DNA from: Uliginosibacterium aquaticum
Lineage (GTDB): Bacteria > Pseudomonadota > Gammaproteobacteria > Burkholderiales > Rhodocyclaceae
Assembly: GCF_012972705.2 (NCBI RefSeq)
Contig: NZ_JABCSC020000003.1
Location: forward strand, 372,001-436,000
Length of the DNA: 64,000 nucleotides
Direction of reading: 5' to 3'
Part shown: one piece after another, positions 42,957 through 51,955 of the stretch
How positions within the stretch are numbered: the stretch's first letter is position 1
Layout: every line of letters starts with the position of its first letter
The notes under the pieces: model-generated
Seen by the model: only the letters and a program-made list of their open reading frames with translations
Told to the model about the DNA's origin: nothing
Databases searched by the model: none
Translations under genes and position numbers: made by a program

Positions 42957-44243
42957 ATGTCTGCACACGAAAACATTACCGATAACGGCCTGCTGCGCTT
43001 CATGACCTGCGGCAGCGTGGATGATGGCAAGAGCACCCTCATCGGGCGCCTGCTGTACGACACCAAGACCATCCTCGCCGACACGCTCAATGCCATCGAG
43101 AAGACCTCGGCCAAGCGCGGCATGGAAGCGGTCGATCTGTCGCTGCTGACTGACGGCCTGCAGGCCGAGCGCGAGCAGGGCATCACCATCGACGTGGCTT
43201 ACCGCTACTTCTCCACCGGCACGCGCAAGTACATCATTGCCGACGCGCCAGGCCACGAGCAGTACACCCGCAACATGGTGACGGCCGCGTCCACCGCCGA
43301 TCTCGCCATCATCCTGATTGATGCGCGCAAGGGCGTGCTGACCCAAACCCGTCGTCATAGCTATCTGGCCCATCTGGTGAACATCCCCCACGTCGTGGTG
43401 GCGGTGAACAAGATGGACCTGATCGACTACGACCAGGAAAAGTTCGATGCCATCGTTGCTGACTACAAGGCTTTCATCGCCAAGATGGGGCTGTTCAATG
43501 ATGGCCGCGACATCCAGTTCATCCCGATGTCTGCACTGAATGGCGACAACCTGGTGGACCGCTCGGAGGCCATGAGCTGGTACCAGGGCCCCACCCTGCT
43601 CGATCTGCTCGAAGCAGCCCCAAGCGCCCACCAGGGCCACGCCGAAGCCTTCCGCTTCCCGGTGCAGTTCGTGTGCCGCCCGCAGGATTCCGCCAACCCC
43701 GAGCTGCATGACTACCGTGGTTTCCAGGGCCGCATCGAGTCCGGCTCGGTGAAGGTCGGCGACCTGCTCACCGCTCTGCCGAATGGCCGCGAGAGTCGCG
43801 TGAAGGCGGTGCAGATCGGCGGCGTGGATATCGTTGAAGGCCAGACCGAACAGTCCGTGACCATCCTGCTCGAAGATGAAATTGACATCTCGCGCGGTGA
43901 CATGCTGGTCAAGAGCGGCGAAGTGCCGGAGCAGAAGAAGGAAATCGAAGCCATGCTGTGCTGGCTGTCCGAGACCCCGCTGTCGCCGGCCCGCACCTAC
44001 CTGATCCGCCACACCACGCGCACCACCAAGGCCAAGCTTACCGGCGTGGCTTTCAAGGTGGATGTGAACTCGCAGGAGCATGTGGAAGCCACGCAGCTCG
44101 CCATGAACGACATCGCCAAGGTGGGCTTCAAGCTGGCCCAGCCCTTGTTCTCCGATGCCTACAGCGTGAATCGTGGCACCGGGGCTTTCATCGTGATCGA
44201 CGAGAGCAACAACAATACCGTCGGCGCCGGCATGATCCTCTGA
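42957..44243 (+). CDS. cysN: sulfate adenylyltransferase subunit 1 (GTPase)
   Basis: EF-Tu-like GTPase that drives APS formation. The 428-residue product has G1 GSVDDGKST at 19-27, G3 DAPGHEQ near 97 and G4 NKMD near 152, then two beta-barrel domains. It ends without the fused APS kinase (CysC) domain of CysNC, matching the APS-type reductase upstream. ATG at 42957 starts 1 bp after cysD. A strong terminator closes the operon. Confidence 0.95.
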   Translation: MSAHENITDNGLLRFMTCGSVDDGKSTLIGRLLYDTKTILADTLNAIEKTSAKRGMEAVDLSLLTDGLQAEREQGITIDVAYRYFSTGTRKYIIADAPGHEQYTRNMVTAASTADLAIILIDARKGVLTQTRRHSYLAHLVNIPHVVVAVNKMDLIDYDQEKFDAIVADYKAFIAKMGLFNDGRDIQFIPMSALNGDNLVDRSEAMSWYQGPTLLDLLEAAPSAHQGHAEAFRFPVQFVCRPQDSANPELHDYRGFQGRIESGSVKVGDLLTALPNGRESRVKAVQIGGVDIVEGQTEQSVTILLEDEIDISRGDMLVKSGEVPEQKKEIEAMLCWLSETPLSPARTYLIRHTTRTTKAKLTGVAFKVDVNSQEHVEATQLAMNDIAKVGFKLAQPLFSDAYSVNRGTGAFIVIDESNNNTVGAGMIL

Positions 44244-44263
44244 TCCAGTTAGTTCCTGCCAGG

Positions 44264-44302
44264 AAAACAGGCCTCCACCGCAAGGTGCAGGCCTGTTTTT
44301 TT
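44264..44302 (+). terminator. terminator of the sulfur operon
   Basis: AAAACAGGCCT (44264-44274) pairs with AGGCCTGTTTT (44289-44299), extended inside by CACC / GGTG, and ends in seven T. Confidence 0.9.
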
Positions 44303-44364
44303 GCGCCGGATTTGAGCACGCGCGAGACCCGGACATGTCCTCTGAGCCATACTGCGCTCCGAGA

Positions 44365-44380
44365 CTAGGGTTTTCCCTAG
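44365..44380. promoter_or_regulatory. palindrome upstream of the MFS gene
   Basis: CTAGGGTTTTCCCTAG has perfect 6-bp arms around TTTT, 52 bp before the MFS start; it looks like an operator for a dimeric regulator (inference). Confidence 0.5.
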
Positions 44381-44431
44381 GTTTTGAATGAACTTCCCGG
44401 ATCTGGTTACCGTTGCAGCAGGAGCATGAAC

Positions 44432-45886
44432 ATGGCAGGAAAACATCCCGATGGAAAAATGTCGCAATACCGCTGGGCTATCTGCTCCTTGCTGTTCTTT
44501 GCGACCACGGTCAATTACCTGGACCGACAGGTACTGTCGCTGACCTGGAAAGATTTCATTGCACCTGAGTTTCATTGGACCAACAGCGACTACGGCAACA
44601 TCACGGCGCTGTTCTCCATCTTCTACGCGTTCAGCATGTTGTTTGCTGGCCGCTTTGTAGACTGGATGGATACCAAGAAGGGCTTTCTGTGGGCGATCGG
44701 CGTCTGGTCGTTGGGTGCGGTGCTGCATGCCTTCTGTGGCATTGCGACTTCAGGAGTGGTGGCAGGCGAGTGGCTGGTCGGTTTTGAAGGGGCCAAGGAA
44801 GCGATCGCCGCGGTGGGGGATGCCGGGCTGATCGTTACCGTCAGTACCAGTCTGTTCGTCTTTGCGCGTTTCGTGCTGGCGCTGGGCGAGGCGGGTAACT
44901 TTCCGGCGGCCATCAAGGCTACGGCCGAATTCTTCCCCAAGAAGGACCGGGCTTTTGCCACCAGCATCTTCAACGCCGGTGCTACCGTCGGAGCATTGCT
45001 GGCGCCGGTCACCATTCCGGTGATTGCCCGCCACTACGGCTGGGAAATGTCTTTCGTGCTGATCGGTGCCCTGGGCTTCGTGTGGATGGGGTTCTGGGTG
45101 TTCATGTACAAGAAGCCGCATCAGCATCCCCGGGTGAATGCAGCCGAGCTGGCGTACATCAGTCAGGACAAGACCGCTGAAACCCTTGCAAATAACAATG
45201 TTGAGCGGATCGAACGCAAGATCTCGTTTGCCGAGTGCTTCCAGTACAAGCAAACCTGGGCCTTCATCTTCGGCAAATTCATGACCGATGGCGTATGGTG
45301 GTTCTACCTGTTCTGGACGCCGGCCTACCTCAGCGATGTGTACGGCCTGAGCTCGGATTCGCTGATGGCGCAACTGCTGCTGTTCGTGCTCTACGCGATC
45401 ACCTTGCTGTCCATCATCGGGGGCTGGCTGCCGTCCTATTTCGTGACGAAACAAGGCATGGATCCTTACGCCGGGCGCATGCGGGCGATGCTGATCTTCG
45501 CCTTCTTCCCCCTGCTGGCGCTCCTGGCCCAGCCGCTGGGGCATTACTCCTACTGGTTCCCGGTGATCATCATCGGGATTGCTGGTGCAGCGCACCAGGC
45601 CTGGTCCGCGAACATCTTCTCGACCGTTGGCGACATGTTCCCGCGCACGGCGATTGCCACGGTGACGGGCATAGGTGGCATGGCTGGTGGCGTGGGTTCC
45701 TACCTGATCAACAAGGGCTCGGGCGTGCTGTTTGATTTTGCAGCCACGAACCAATGGAAGCTGCTGGGCTTCGAAGGGATCAGGGCGGGTTATTTCGTGA
45801 TCTTTTCGGTGTGTGCGGTGGCCTATCTGATCGGCTGGGGCGTCATGAAGTTGCTGGTGCCCAAGTACCGGCCGATCGTCGCCTGA
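44432..45886 (+). CDS. MFS transporter, ACS family (hexuronate/organic anion symporter type)
   Basis: A 484-residue inner-membrane carrier with twelve predicted segments. RWAICSLLFFATTVNYLDRQ near residue 15 is the ACS-family signature shared with ExuT-type hexuronate carriers, and FVLALGEAGNFPAAIKATAE the segment 4-5 signature. A longer insert between segments 3 and 4 (about residues 108-135) is unusual. Galacturonate uptake would fit the pectin-degrading enzymes in the window, but no uronate catabolic genes adjoin. ATG at 44432 is chosen because AGGAG lies 7 bases before it; an ATG at 44426 is too close. Confidence 0.85.
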   Translation: MAGKHPDGKMSQYRWAICSLLFFATTVNYLDRQVLSLTWKDFIAPEFHWTNSDYGNITALFSIFYAFSMLFAGRFVDWMDTKKGFLWAIGVWSLGAVLHAFCGIATSGVVAGEWLVGFEGAKEAIAAVGDAGLIVTVSTSLFVFARFVLALGEAGNFPAAIKATAEFFPKKDRAFATSIFNAGATVGALLAPVTIPVIARHYGWEMSFVLIGALGFVWMGFWVFMYKKPHQHPRVNAAELAYISQDKTAETLANNNVERIERKISFAECFQYKQTWAFIFGKFMTDGVWWFYLFWTPAYLSDVYGLSSDSLMAQLLLFVLYAITLLSIIGGWLPSYFVTKQGMDPYAGRMRAMLIFAFFPLLALLAQPLGHYSYWFPVIIIGIAGAAHQAWSANIFSTVGDMFPRTAIATVTGIGGMAGGVGSYLINKGSGVLFDFAATNQWKLLGFEGIRAGYFVIFSVCAVAYLIGWGVMKLLVPKYRPIVA

Positions 45887-45909
45887 GCGGCGGCCGACAC
45901 GCTGCAAGC

Positions 45910-45942
45910 GGGCCTCTCGCTTACGCGGGAGGCCCTTTTTTC
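45910..45942 (+). terminator. terminator of the MFS gene
   Basis: GGGCCTCTCGC / GCGGGAGGCCC stem (one G-T pair) with loop TTAC and six T after it. Confidence 0.88.
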
Positions 45943-45969
45943 ATGGCGTGGCCGTTTGCGGCCCGCCGC

Positions 45970-46200
45970 TCAGAAGGTCTTGCCGGTCTCGTCGATCACG
46001 ACGCAACGACCGTCGCGACTGACTTCGGCTGACAGGCTGCGCGAGATGCCGCCGCTGTAATCGACACGCCAGCGAGCGCTATCGTCCGGCGCATCGCTGC
46101 ACAGCACGACGATGCCGCATTCGCCGGAGGGATGTACCATGCGGTCGCCCTCCATGATCGGATTGCCGTCGAAGTCGGGCCAAGGTGCGGTTTGTCTCAT
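45970..46200 (-). CDS. small hypothetical protein
   Basis: A 76-residue acidic protein that I do not recognise. It starts TAPWPDFDGNPIMEGDRMVH, reads like a small beta barrel (CGIVVLCSD, ARWRVDYSGGISRSLSA, GRCVVIDETG) and has no signal peptide or membrane segment. Its codon choice agrees with neighbouring genes and it ends just past the MFS terminator, which supports it being real. Confidence 0.6.
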   Translation of the reverse strand: MRQTAPWPDFDGNPIMEGDRMVHPSGECGIVVLCSDAPDDSARWRVDYSGGISRSLSAEVSRDGRCVVIDETGKTF

Positions 46201-46369
46201 ATTTCCCCCAGTTCGGGTTTCGTTTGCCGCGCAGGAATACCCATCTCACTCTAAGGGTTGTGCCCGCGCAGCACAACCGCATTCCGCCGGCTTCCGAAGC
46301 GTTCGTGCAAACCTCGCCGCCACCGCTTCGGCTAGGATGCGTGCCATGTTTGCGTGGAGGAGTGCTGCG

Positions 46370-47947
46370 ATGCCTGCCCTGAAGTTGCTGGTCGCCTTGT
46401 TGAGCCTGGTGGTGTGGCTGCCTGCGCAGGCGGGCATCGTCCTTCATGTTGCGGCCGGTGCGGATGCCAAGCTGGCGGCCGAAGTGCAGCGCAGCATCGA
46501 TGCTTTCAACGGGATTGCCGCCGAGAATTTCGGGGTGACGCTGGATAAGCCGACCTTCGTGAACCTGTGCCCCAGCGAGGCCTGCTACATCGAGTCTCTG
46601 CGCGTGGAGCGCGGTTATTCGGCGGACAAGGCTGAGCAGGTAGGACGGCTCACCAGCGGGCTGGCGACACCGGGCAAGAACACTGTCTTCCTGAAGCTGA
46701 CCAATCCGGCCGGGTTGGCCAATGCGCGTTTCACCATGGCGCATGAGCTGACTCACATGTTGCAGGGCCAGCTCGTCGGGCAATTCGGCGGCATGGAGCG
46801 CGCCAATCGCTGGATCAAGGAAGGCATGGCGGACTGGATGGGGGCACTGGTGGCCAAGCGCCTGGGTAGTCAGAGCCTGGAGAAGTGGCGCCTCGATCGC
46901 GTCAACCGCCTGCGCGGGGCGAGCGATCCGGTGGCCCCCGGCGAGATGGATGGGCTGAGCTTTGATGCCTGGACTCGTCTGATGGACCAGAAGCGCCTGC
47001 CCTACGAGATGGCCGATCTGATGATGATGGCGCTGGCCGAAAAGAAGGGGGAGGGCATCTTCCCGGCACTGGCTGCCTACATGCAATGCATGGACAGTTT
47101 TTCGCTCGAGAGCACCTGCTTTCGCGAGCACTTCGGCCTTGCCCAACGGGAGTTCTATGCCGGTTTCGAGGGTTGGTATCAACAGGCGATGAAGGGCGGC
47201 AAGGCGCTCGAGATGGTTGCCGAGGGAGATATTCCGGACGCATCACAAGCGATCGTCGAAGCAGCTTTCGGGCAGGCGCAAGGCTTGCTGCGCGAGCGGC
47301 TGGGCAGCGCGCTGCCGATCACCCTGAGAATCTTCCTGCTGCCGGATCGGGCCGCCATGAGCGCGGCGATTGCGCGCGAGCTGGGGCGTAGCCAAGAGGA
47401 GGCGGACAGGCTGGCGCGCGGCTCCAGTTCGCTGTGGCAGGACAGTGTGGTGTTCTTCGATCTGGGCCGTCTCGACACGCCCGAGCGCCTCGCGGCGATC
47501 ACCGCCTCCACGGTGACCGGGCGTTATCTGCAGGTCGTGGGTAGCAATAAGGGCCAGCTGCACTGGCTGGGCAACGGCTTGCGTGATTACATCGCCAGTG
47601 CGGCACTCGATGCGCTGGCCTTGCGCAGCCTGGCCGAGAGTCACAGGCTGCGTAGCGACAACCTGCGCCTGGCCGGCAAGGGCCTGCCGAGTCTGGGCGA
47701 ATTGCAGACGGCGGAAAGCTATCGCAAGGCGCAGGGGAAATATGGCGCGAGTGTCGTTGCACACTATGCGGCGGCAGCGGTTGATCAGCTGGTGGCAGAC
47801 AAGGGCGCCGCCATGCTCGGTAAATGGGTGCGCGCCAGCAAGGCCGGCGGCGATCCCGCAGAGACATTTTCCGGCAGCTTTGGCGAGCCGGTCGGGGCCG
47901 TGGGCGAGGCCCTCGATGTACGCCTGAAGGGCGCTATTGCGGGCTGA
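46370..47947 (+). CDS. secreted zincin-type metalloprotease-like protein
   Basis: A 525-residue exported protein with signal peptide about 1-21 (VVWLPAQA then GIVLH). A zincin site reads AHELTHMLQG, with His125, Glu126 and His129, and a downstream IKEGMADWMG near residue 153 supplies the Glu of a gluzincin (HExxH-E). Two Cys pairs (CPSEAC near 65-71 and CMDSFSLESTC near 240) may form disulfides. The C-terminal half (about 290-525) repeats some features of the first and ends without HExxH, as if it were a degenerate second peptidase-like unit. Start at 46370 has GGAGGAG 8 bases upstream. Family not identified. Confidence 0.75.
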   Translation: MPALKLLVALLSLVVWLPAQAGIVLHVAAGADAKLAAEVQRSIDAFNGIAAENFGVTLDKPTFVNLCPSEACYIESLRVERGYSADKAEQVGRLTSGLATPGKNTVFLKLTNPAGLANARFTMAHELTHMLQGQLVGQFGGMERANRWIKEGMADWMGALVAKRLGSQSLEKWRLDRVNRLRGASDPVAPGEMDGLSFDAWTRLMDQKRLPYEMADLMMMALAEKKGEGIFPALAAYMQCMDSFSLESTCFREHFGLAQREFYAGFEGWYQQAMKGGKALEMVAEGDIPDASQAIVEAAFGQAQGLLRERLGSALPITLRIFLLPDRAAMSAAIARELGRSQEEADRLARGSSSLWQDSVVFFDLGRLDTPERLAAITASTVTGRYLQVVGSNKGQLHWLGNGLRDYIASAALDALALRSLAESHRLRSDNLRLAGKGLPSLGELQTAESYRKAQGKYGASVVAHYAAAAVDQLVADKGAAMLGKWVRASKAGGDPAETFSGSFGEPVGAVGEALDVRLKGAIAG

Positions 47948-48167
47948 CTCCGCCAGTGATGTGAATCTCTTCACCGCCGTGCACGCGCACCACGTCGCCA
48001 GCGCGCAGCTTGCGCGTCTTGCGTTGCTCGATCTCGCCATTCACCTTCACCAGCCCTTCGGCCACCATGACTTTGGCAGCGCCGCCTGAAGAGGCGATGG
48101 CGAGGAATTTGAGCAGGTTGTCGAGGGTGATGAACTCGCGGTCGAGTTCGAAATGCTGCACGTTCAT
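47934..48167 (-). CDS. RNA-binding S4 domain protein
   Basis: A 77-residue stand-alone S4 domain: ITLDNLLKFLAIASSGGAAK, VMVAEGLVKVNGEIEQRK and TRKLRAGDVV are the standard helix-turn and loop. Similar to YbcJ/RlbA-type small S4 proteins that bind structured RNA. Its 3' end overlaps the convergent secreted protein gene by 14 bp and its start overlaps the stop of the aldose epimerase gene by 4 bp, so it is translated in that operon. Confidence 0.88.
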   Translation of the reverse strand: MNVQHFELDREFITLDNLLKFLAIASSGGAAKVMVAEGLVKVNGEIEQRKTRKLRAGDVVRVHGGEEIHITGGVSPQ

Positions 48168-49063
48168 GGCTGGATCCTGGAGAGGGTCTGGACGACTTCG
48201 AGCGCCATGCTCTCGCCTTGGCCAAGCAAACGCAAGCCCGGCATGCCGGCCCGGCTGTGGGCGGCGGTGATGTGGGTAACCGGCTCGTAGCAGAACCACT
48301 CGTCGTGGGCCGGGCGATACAGGATGGCGGTGTCCAGCCCGGCCGGCTGGGTGGTCTGCCAGTCCAGGCGCAGATCGATGTCCGGCCGTTCCATTGTCAT
48401 GCGCCCGTCGCAGCCGTGGAAGTTGTGGTCGATCAGGCCGGAGCCGATTTCGCGCAGCTGATTGAAGTTCCATTCCGCTGGCAAGGCCTCGGCGTGCTCA
48501 TGCGGCAGGCCTTCACTGGCTGGCCAGTAACCGGCGGCACCGAAGCGCAGGCGCAGGCCTGGCGCGCGCAGGATGTAGGGATGAAAGCCGAGGCCATAGG
48601 GCAAGGGCTCCTTGCCCAGGTGAGTAACTTCCAGGTGCATGTGCATCTGCGTACCATCGATCTGGTAACGCTGGCGGGCCTGGTAGTGAAACGGTGCATC
48701 CTCGGCCTGACGGGTCTCCATGCTCATCTCGATCTCACTGGCCGAGATGCGGGTCACCAGCCAGCGCTGGCGCCAGCCGGTGCCGTGGGAGGGCATGGGG
48801 TTCTCGGGCAGCGGGTTGTGCACCGGATAGAAGCGGCCGTTGAGCTCGAAGCCGCCGCCGGGCAGGCGGTTGGACCACGGGACGAGCGGGAAATTGGCAA
48901 TGATCCGGCGCGAGCCGGAGGGGGCATAAGGCCGCCAGATCGGACACCAGGGCGAATCCCGCTCATCCCGCCGTACATCCCAGAAGGCGGCGCTGCCGCC
49001 GAGTGAGGGCAGGAGGCCAAGGCGTTGGTGGTCGTTTTCGAGGGTGATCAGCGAGCCGGGCAT
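48164..49063 (-). CDS. aldose 1-epimerase family protein
   Basis: A 299-residue cytoplasmic protein of the galactose mutarotase fold. NFPLVPWSNRLPGGGFELNG near residue 60 and GLGFHPYI near 160 (with the catalytic-type His) are the family blocks, and a Glu near residue 265 in ITAAHSRAGMPGL region would be the second catalytic position. It equilibrates sugar anomers. No GalE/GalK lies nearby, so its sugar is unknown. The gene is followed by the S4 gene with a 4-bp overlap. Confidence 0.85.
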   Translation of the reverse strand: MPGSLITLENDHQRLGLLPSLGGSAAFWDVRRDERDSPWCPIWRPYAPSGSRRIIANFPLVPWSNRLPGGGFELNGRFYPVHNPLPENPMPSHGTGWRQRWLVTRISASEIEMSMETRQAEDAPFHYQARQRYQIDGTQMHMHLEVTHLGKEPLPYGLGFHPYILRAPGLRLRFGAAGYWPASEGLPHEHAEALPAEWNFNQLREIGSGLIDHNFHGCDGRMTMERPDIDLRLDWQTTQPAGLDTAILYRPAHDEWFCYEPVTHITAAHSRAGMPGLRLLGQGESMALEVVQTLSRIQP

Positions 49064-49151
49064 GGTAAGACTAGTTTATAAGTTGCCTGACAATATTATA
49101 CGGTAGCGCATGGTGCTCCGGGCCCTCCTCTTCGTGACCTCCTGCCGTGTT

Positions 49152-49943
49152 TCAGAAGCCCTCTGCGGTGAGCCAGGCCGCGATGCGCTCGGCGCCCGGC
49201 TGCCAGTGCGGTTCGAGCATCAGGGCGTGGCCGGCATTGGCGATGAATTCGACTGGCAGACCCAGCGCGTGGCCGGTTTGCTCGACCTGTGAGGGCGGGA
49301 TCAGGGCATCTTCCGCAGCACCGAGGATCAGCATCGGCGGGCGGCGCATGCGTGCCGGGCGGGGCAGGTCGAAACCGCTCATGTCCCACACGGCGCGCAT
49401 CGATTCGGGTTGCATGTGCATGAAGCACTCGTTGAGCAGCGCTCGGCTGACTGGTTGGTGAAAGAGGGCCTCACGCACGCTGTCGAGCTGCGGCTCACCG
49501 CCGCCGATGATGCGATTCAGATCGAAGAGCACATTCGGGCGCGAGAAGATCAGGCTCAGGGTGGCGCCGAGCAGGCCTTGTGGCGGTACCGAGCAGAGCA
49601 GCACGGCGCCCGGCAGGTCGGCACTTTCAAGGTATTTCTGCAGTACCAGCCCACCCATGGAGTGAGCGATCACGATTGGGGCGACCGGCATGGCGCGGAT
49701 CACGCCGGCCAGATCGGCAACGTAATCGGCAATCGAAAAACTGTTCAGGCGATCCTGCCCCGGGCTTGCGCCGTGGCCGGAGAAGGAGAAGGCGTGGCAA
49801 TCCCAGCCGAGGCCGGCAAACCAAGGCATGTAGTGGCGCTGCCACAGCCAGGCGCCGGCATAGGCGCCGTGCACGAAGAGCAGCGGATGCGGGCGTGGCT
49901 GCCCTTGGGGGGGAGTGTGGAAGACTTCGAGCGGGCTGGTCAT
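49152..49943 (-). CDS. alpha/beta hydrolase
   Basis: A 263-residue soluble serine hydrolase. LLFVHGAYAGAWLWQRHY contains the oxyanion loop, AHSMGG at 93-98 carries nucleophile Ser95, Asp is in GAAEDALIPPS near residue 213 and His in NAGHALMLEP near residue 238. It resembles lysophospholipase/BioH-like esterases without clear substrate. Its start overlaps the stop of the pbpC-like gene by 4 bp, so it is coupled to a cell-wall gene. Confidence 0.85.
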   Translation of the reverse strand: MTSPLEVFHTPPQGQPRPHPLLFVHGAYAGAWLWQRHYMPWFAGLGWDCHAFSFSGHGASPGQDRLNSFSIADYVADLAGVIRAMPVAPIVIAHSMGGLVLQKYLESADLPGAVLLCSVPPQGLLGATLSLIFSRPNVLFDLNRIIGGGEPQLDSVREALFHQPVSRALLNECFMHMQPESMRAVWDMSGFDLPRPARMRRPPMLILGAAEDALIPPSQVEQTGHALGLPVEFIANAGHALMLEPHWQPGAERIAAWLTAEGF

Positions 49944-51889
49944 CGTTCCTGATTCTCGGGGGCTGGGTGAACTTCGAATTCGATGGCGTGAAGGATTTCA
50001 CCGCGTCCATCGCTGATCGCCAGGCGGTGCTGACCCGGCTGAACATTCCACAGCAGGCGCTGGCCTTCGCCGAGCGGGTGGCCATCGAGCAGCCAGCGCA
50101 GGGCGGTACTGCTCTCGGCCTGCAGGATCCAGCGCTCGCGCGGCCGGCCGGTTTCGTCCAGCACATGGTTGAGACCGGCTGCCGGGAAGATTATGCGGCC
50201 ACGCCGGCCGTCTGCCAGCACCGTGACGGTTTCGATTTCACTGCCGCGCAGGAAGTACTCGCTGCGAGGGGTTTCCAGGGCTGGTTCGAAATACACGTTC
50301 TGGGTAACGAGGCCGGGCGGCGCTGGCGGCGGCCGCGAGTCGCCGGCAGCGGCCAGCTGCAGACGTTGCCACAGCCCCAGCGGATCGTTGCCGGTAGTGG
50401 CCAGCGCCAGGGTGTAGCGCTCGCTGTGGCCAATCAGCAGGCGGCTGCCGTCTTCGCTGGCGTGGCTTTGCCACAGGCTGGCCCAGCCGGCCGGGCCGGG
50501 GCTGGCGAGCAGGTCGCTGAGGACGAAGGCGGTGTCGGCGCGCCAGGCTCGCCGTGGGTTGCTTTCCTGCGTGGGCAGCCAGCGTGCGGGCTGCCATTGG
50601 CCGTTTGCCGCGAAGGCTCGCCAGGCGCTGGCAAGCTGGAGCAGGCTGGGCGCAGCTGGGGTGTCGCCGTCGGGCTCGAAGCCGAGCAGGCGCAAGCGCT
50701 CAAGCCAGGCGTCGCGCTCCTGGCGGGCGTGCAGGCCGATCAGTGCGGCAGGCTGGTGATCACGCAAGGCGAAGCGCAGGCTCATCCAGCTGGGGGTGGC
50801 GGCGCGTGCGTCACGTGGGTCAAAGATCACGGCGCCCAGCGGCAGCGGGCTGGCGGCCGTCCATTGGCGCTGCTCGATACCCAGTGCCGTGGCGTAGGGC
50901 CACCACCAGTCCGGTGCCAGGCGCGGGCGGACGACGCCATCGGCGCCGAGCGGGTCCAGGGCACCGATCCAGGCCAGCACTTCGCCGCTGTTGTTGTCCA
51001 GTACCAGCACTGCGCTGGCGGGATCATCCTGGGGTGTGAACGCGGCCAGCAGGCGTGCCTGAAGGTGGCCATCGAGCAGGCTGGTGCTGCGCTGGCCGCC
51101 TTGCTGCAGCACGCGGCGCGCCAGGTGCGGGGCGAGGCGGTAGCGCGGCACGTTGCGCGGGGTGTCGAGCTGGCTCTGGGCGAGGCGGGTGATCTCGCCG
51201 CACTGGTTGTTGCGACCGAGGCTGGCGGCAAGCCGGCAGGCACGCTTGGCCACCAGTGGCGGGGCGGCGTTCGGGCCGCGCAGCAGGGCTGCGAGCAGGC
51301 TCGCTTCGCTCGGGCCGAGGCGGCTCGCCGGCAGCTTGAAGATCAGCTCGCTGGCGGCGGAAATGCCCTGCAGATCCCCCCGGAAAGGCGCGAGGTTCAG
51401 GTAGGCCTCGAGGATCTGCTGCTTGTTCCACTTCGATTCAAGCTCCAGCGCGGCGCGGCTCTGATCCCATTTCTGCGCCACGCTGCGGCGATTGGCCGGC
51501 ATGCGCAGGGCCGGGTCGAGCAGGCCGGCGAGCTGCATGGTCAGGGTTGAAGCGCCGCGCTTGCCGCCGCCCCACAGGTTCTGCCAGGCGGCTCCGGCGA
51601 AGGCCACCCAGTCCACGCCGCTGTGGGCGAAAAAGCGGCGGTCCTCAGCGGTCAGCAGCGCGTCGCGCATGGCCGGTGAAAGCTGGGCCAGCGGTACCCA
51701 GTCGAGCCGGCGCACGCGTGTGTCGAGGCGCAGATCGGCCAGTGGCAGCCCTGTGCGGTCCAGCAGCAGGGCGTCGGAACTGAGATGGCTGGCGCGCACC
51801 TGTTCGAAGGCCGGCAAGGCAAAGCCTTCGGCAAGGGCGGCGAGCGGGCTGAGCAGGGCGAGGAGGAGCAGGCAGCGGAACGGCTTCAT
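49940..51889 (-). CDS. pbpC: PbpC-like penicillin-binding protein with degenerate transpeptidase domain
   Basis: A 649-residue exported protein with signal sequence or anchor at about 2-20. The GT51 domain is intact: Glu82 in AEDRRFFAHSGVDW, KRGASTLTMQLAGLL near 105, and QQILEAYLNLAPFRG near 160. The C-terminal BiPBP_C domain (about 540-640) marks it as PBP1C. In between, the transpeptidase region has lost its active-site motifs: where the SxxK serine should stand it reads APDWWWPYATALG (about 323-335), and no SxN or KTG follows. It should therefore only polymerise glycan. Start at 51889 is the first Met of the signal; an upstream ATG at 51943 lacks support. No alpha-2-macroglobulin gene adjoins. 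Confidence 0.85.
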   Translation of the reverse strand: MKPFRCLLLLALLSPLAALAEGFALPAFEQVRASHLSSDALLLDRTGLPLADLRLDTRVRRLDWVPLAQLSPAMRDALLTAEDRRFFAHSGVDWVAFAGAAWQNLWGGGKRGASTLTMQLAGLLDPALRMPANRRSVAQKWDQSRAALELESKWNKQQILEAYLNLAPFRGDLQGISAASELIFKLPASRLGPSEASLLAALLRGPNAAPPLVAKRACRLAASLGRNNQCGEITRLAQSQLDTPRNVPRYRLAPHLARRVLQQGGQRSTSLLDGHLQARLLAAFTPQDDPASAVLVLDNNSGEVLAWIGALDPLGADGVVRPRLAPDWWWPYATALGIEQRQWTAASPLPLGAVIFDPRDARAATPSWMSLRFALRDHQPAALIGLHARQERDAWLERLRLLGFEPDGDTPAAPSLLQLASAWRAFAANGQWQPARWLPTQESNPRRAWRADTAFVLSDLLASPGPAGWASLWQSHASEDGSRLLIGHSERYTLALATTGNDPLGLWQRLQLAAAGDSRPPPAPPGLVTQNVYFEPALETPRSEYFLRGSEIETVTVLADGRRGRIIFPAAGLNHVLDETGRPRERWILQAESSTALRWLLDGHPLGEGQRLLWNVQPGQHRLAISDGRGEILHAIEFEVHPAPENQER

Positions 51890-51955
51890 GGCAGCAGCGG
51901 GAGGCGAGGCGCTATTGTGCGCCATGCGCCGCTGGCCTGGCACTCGCCTGCCCGC

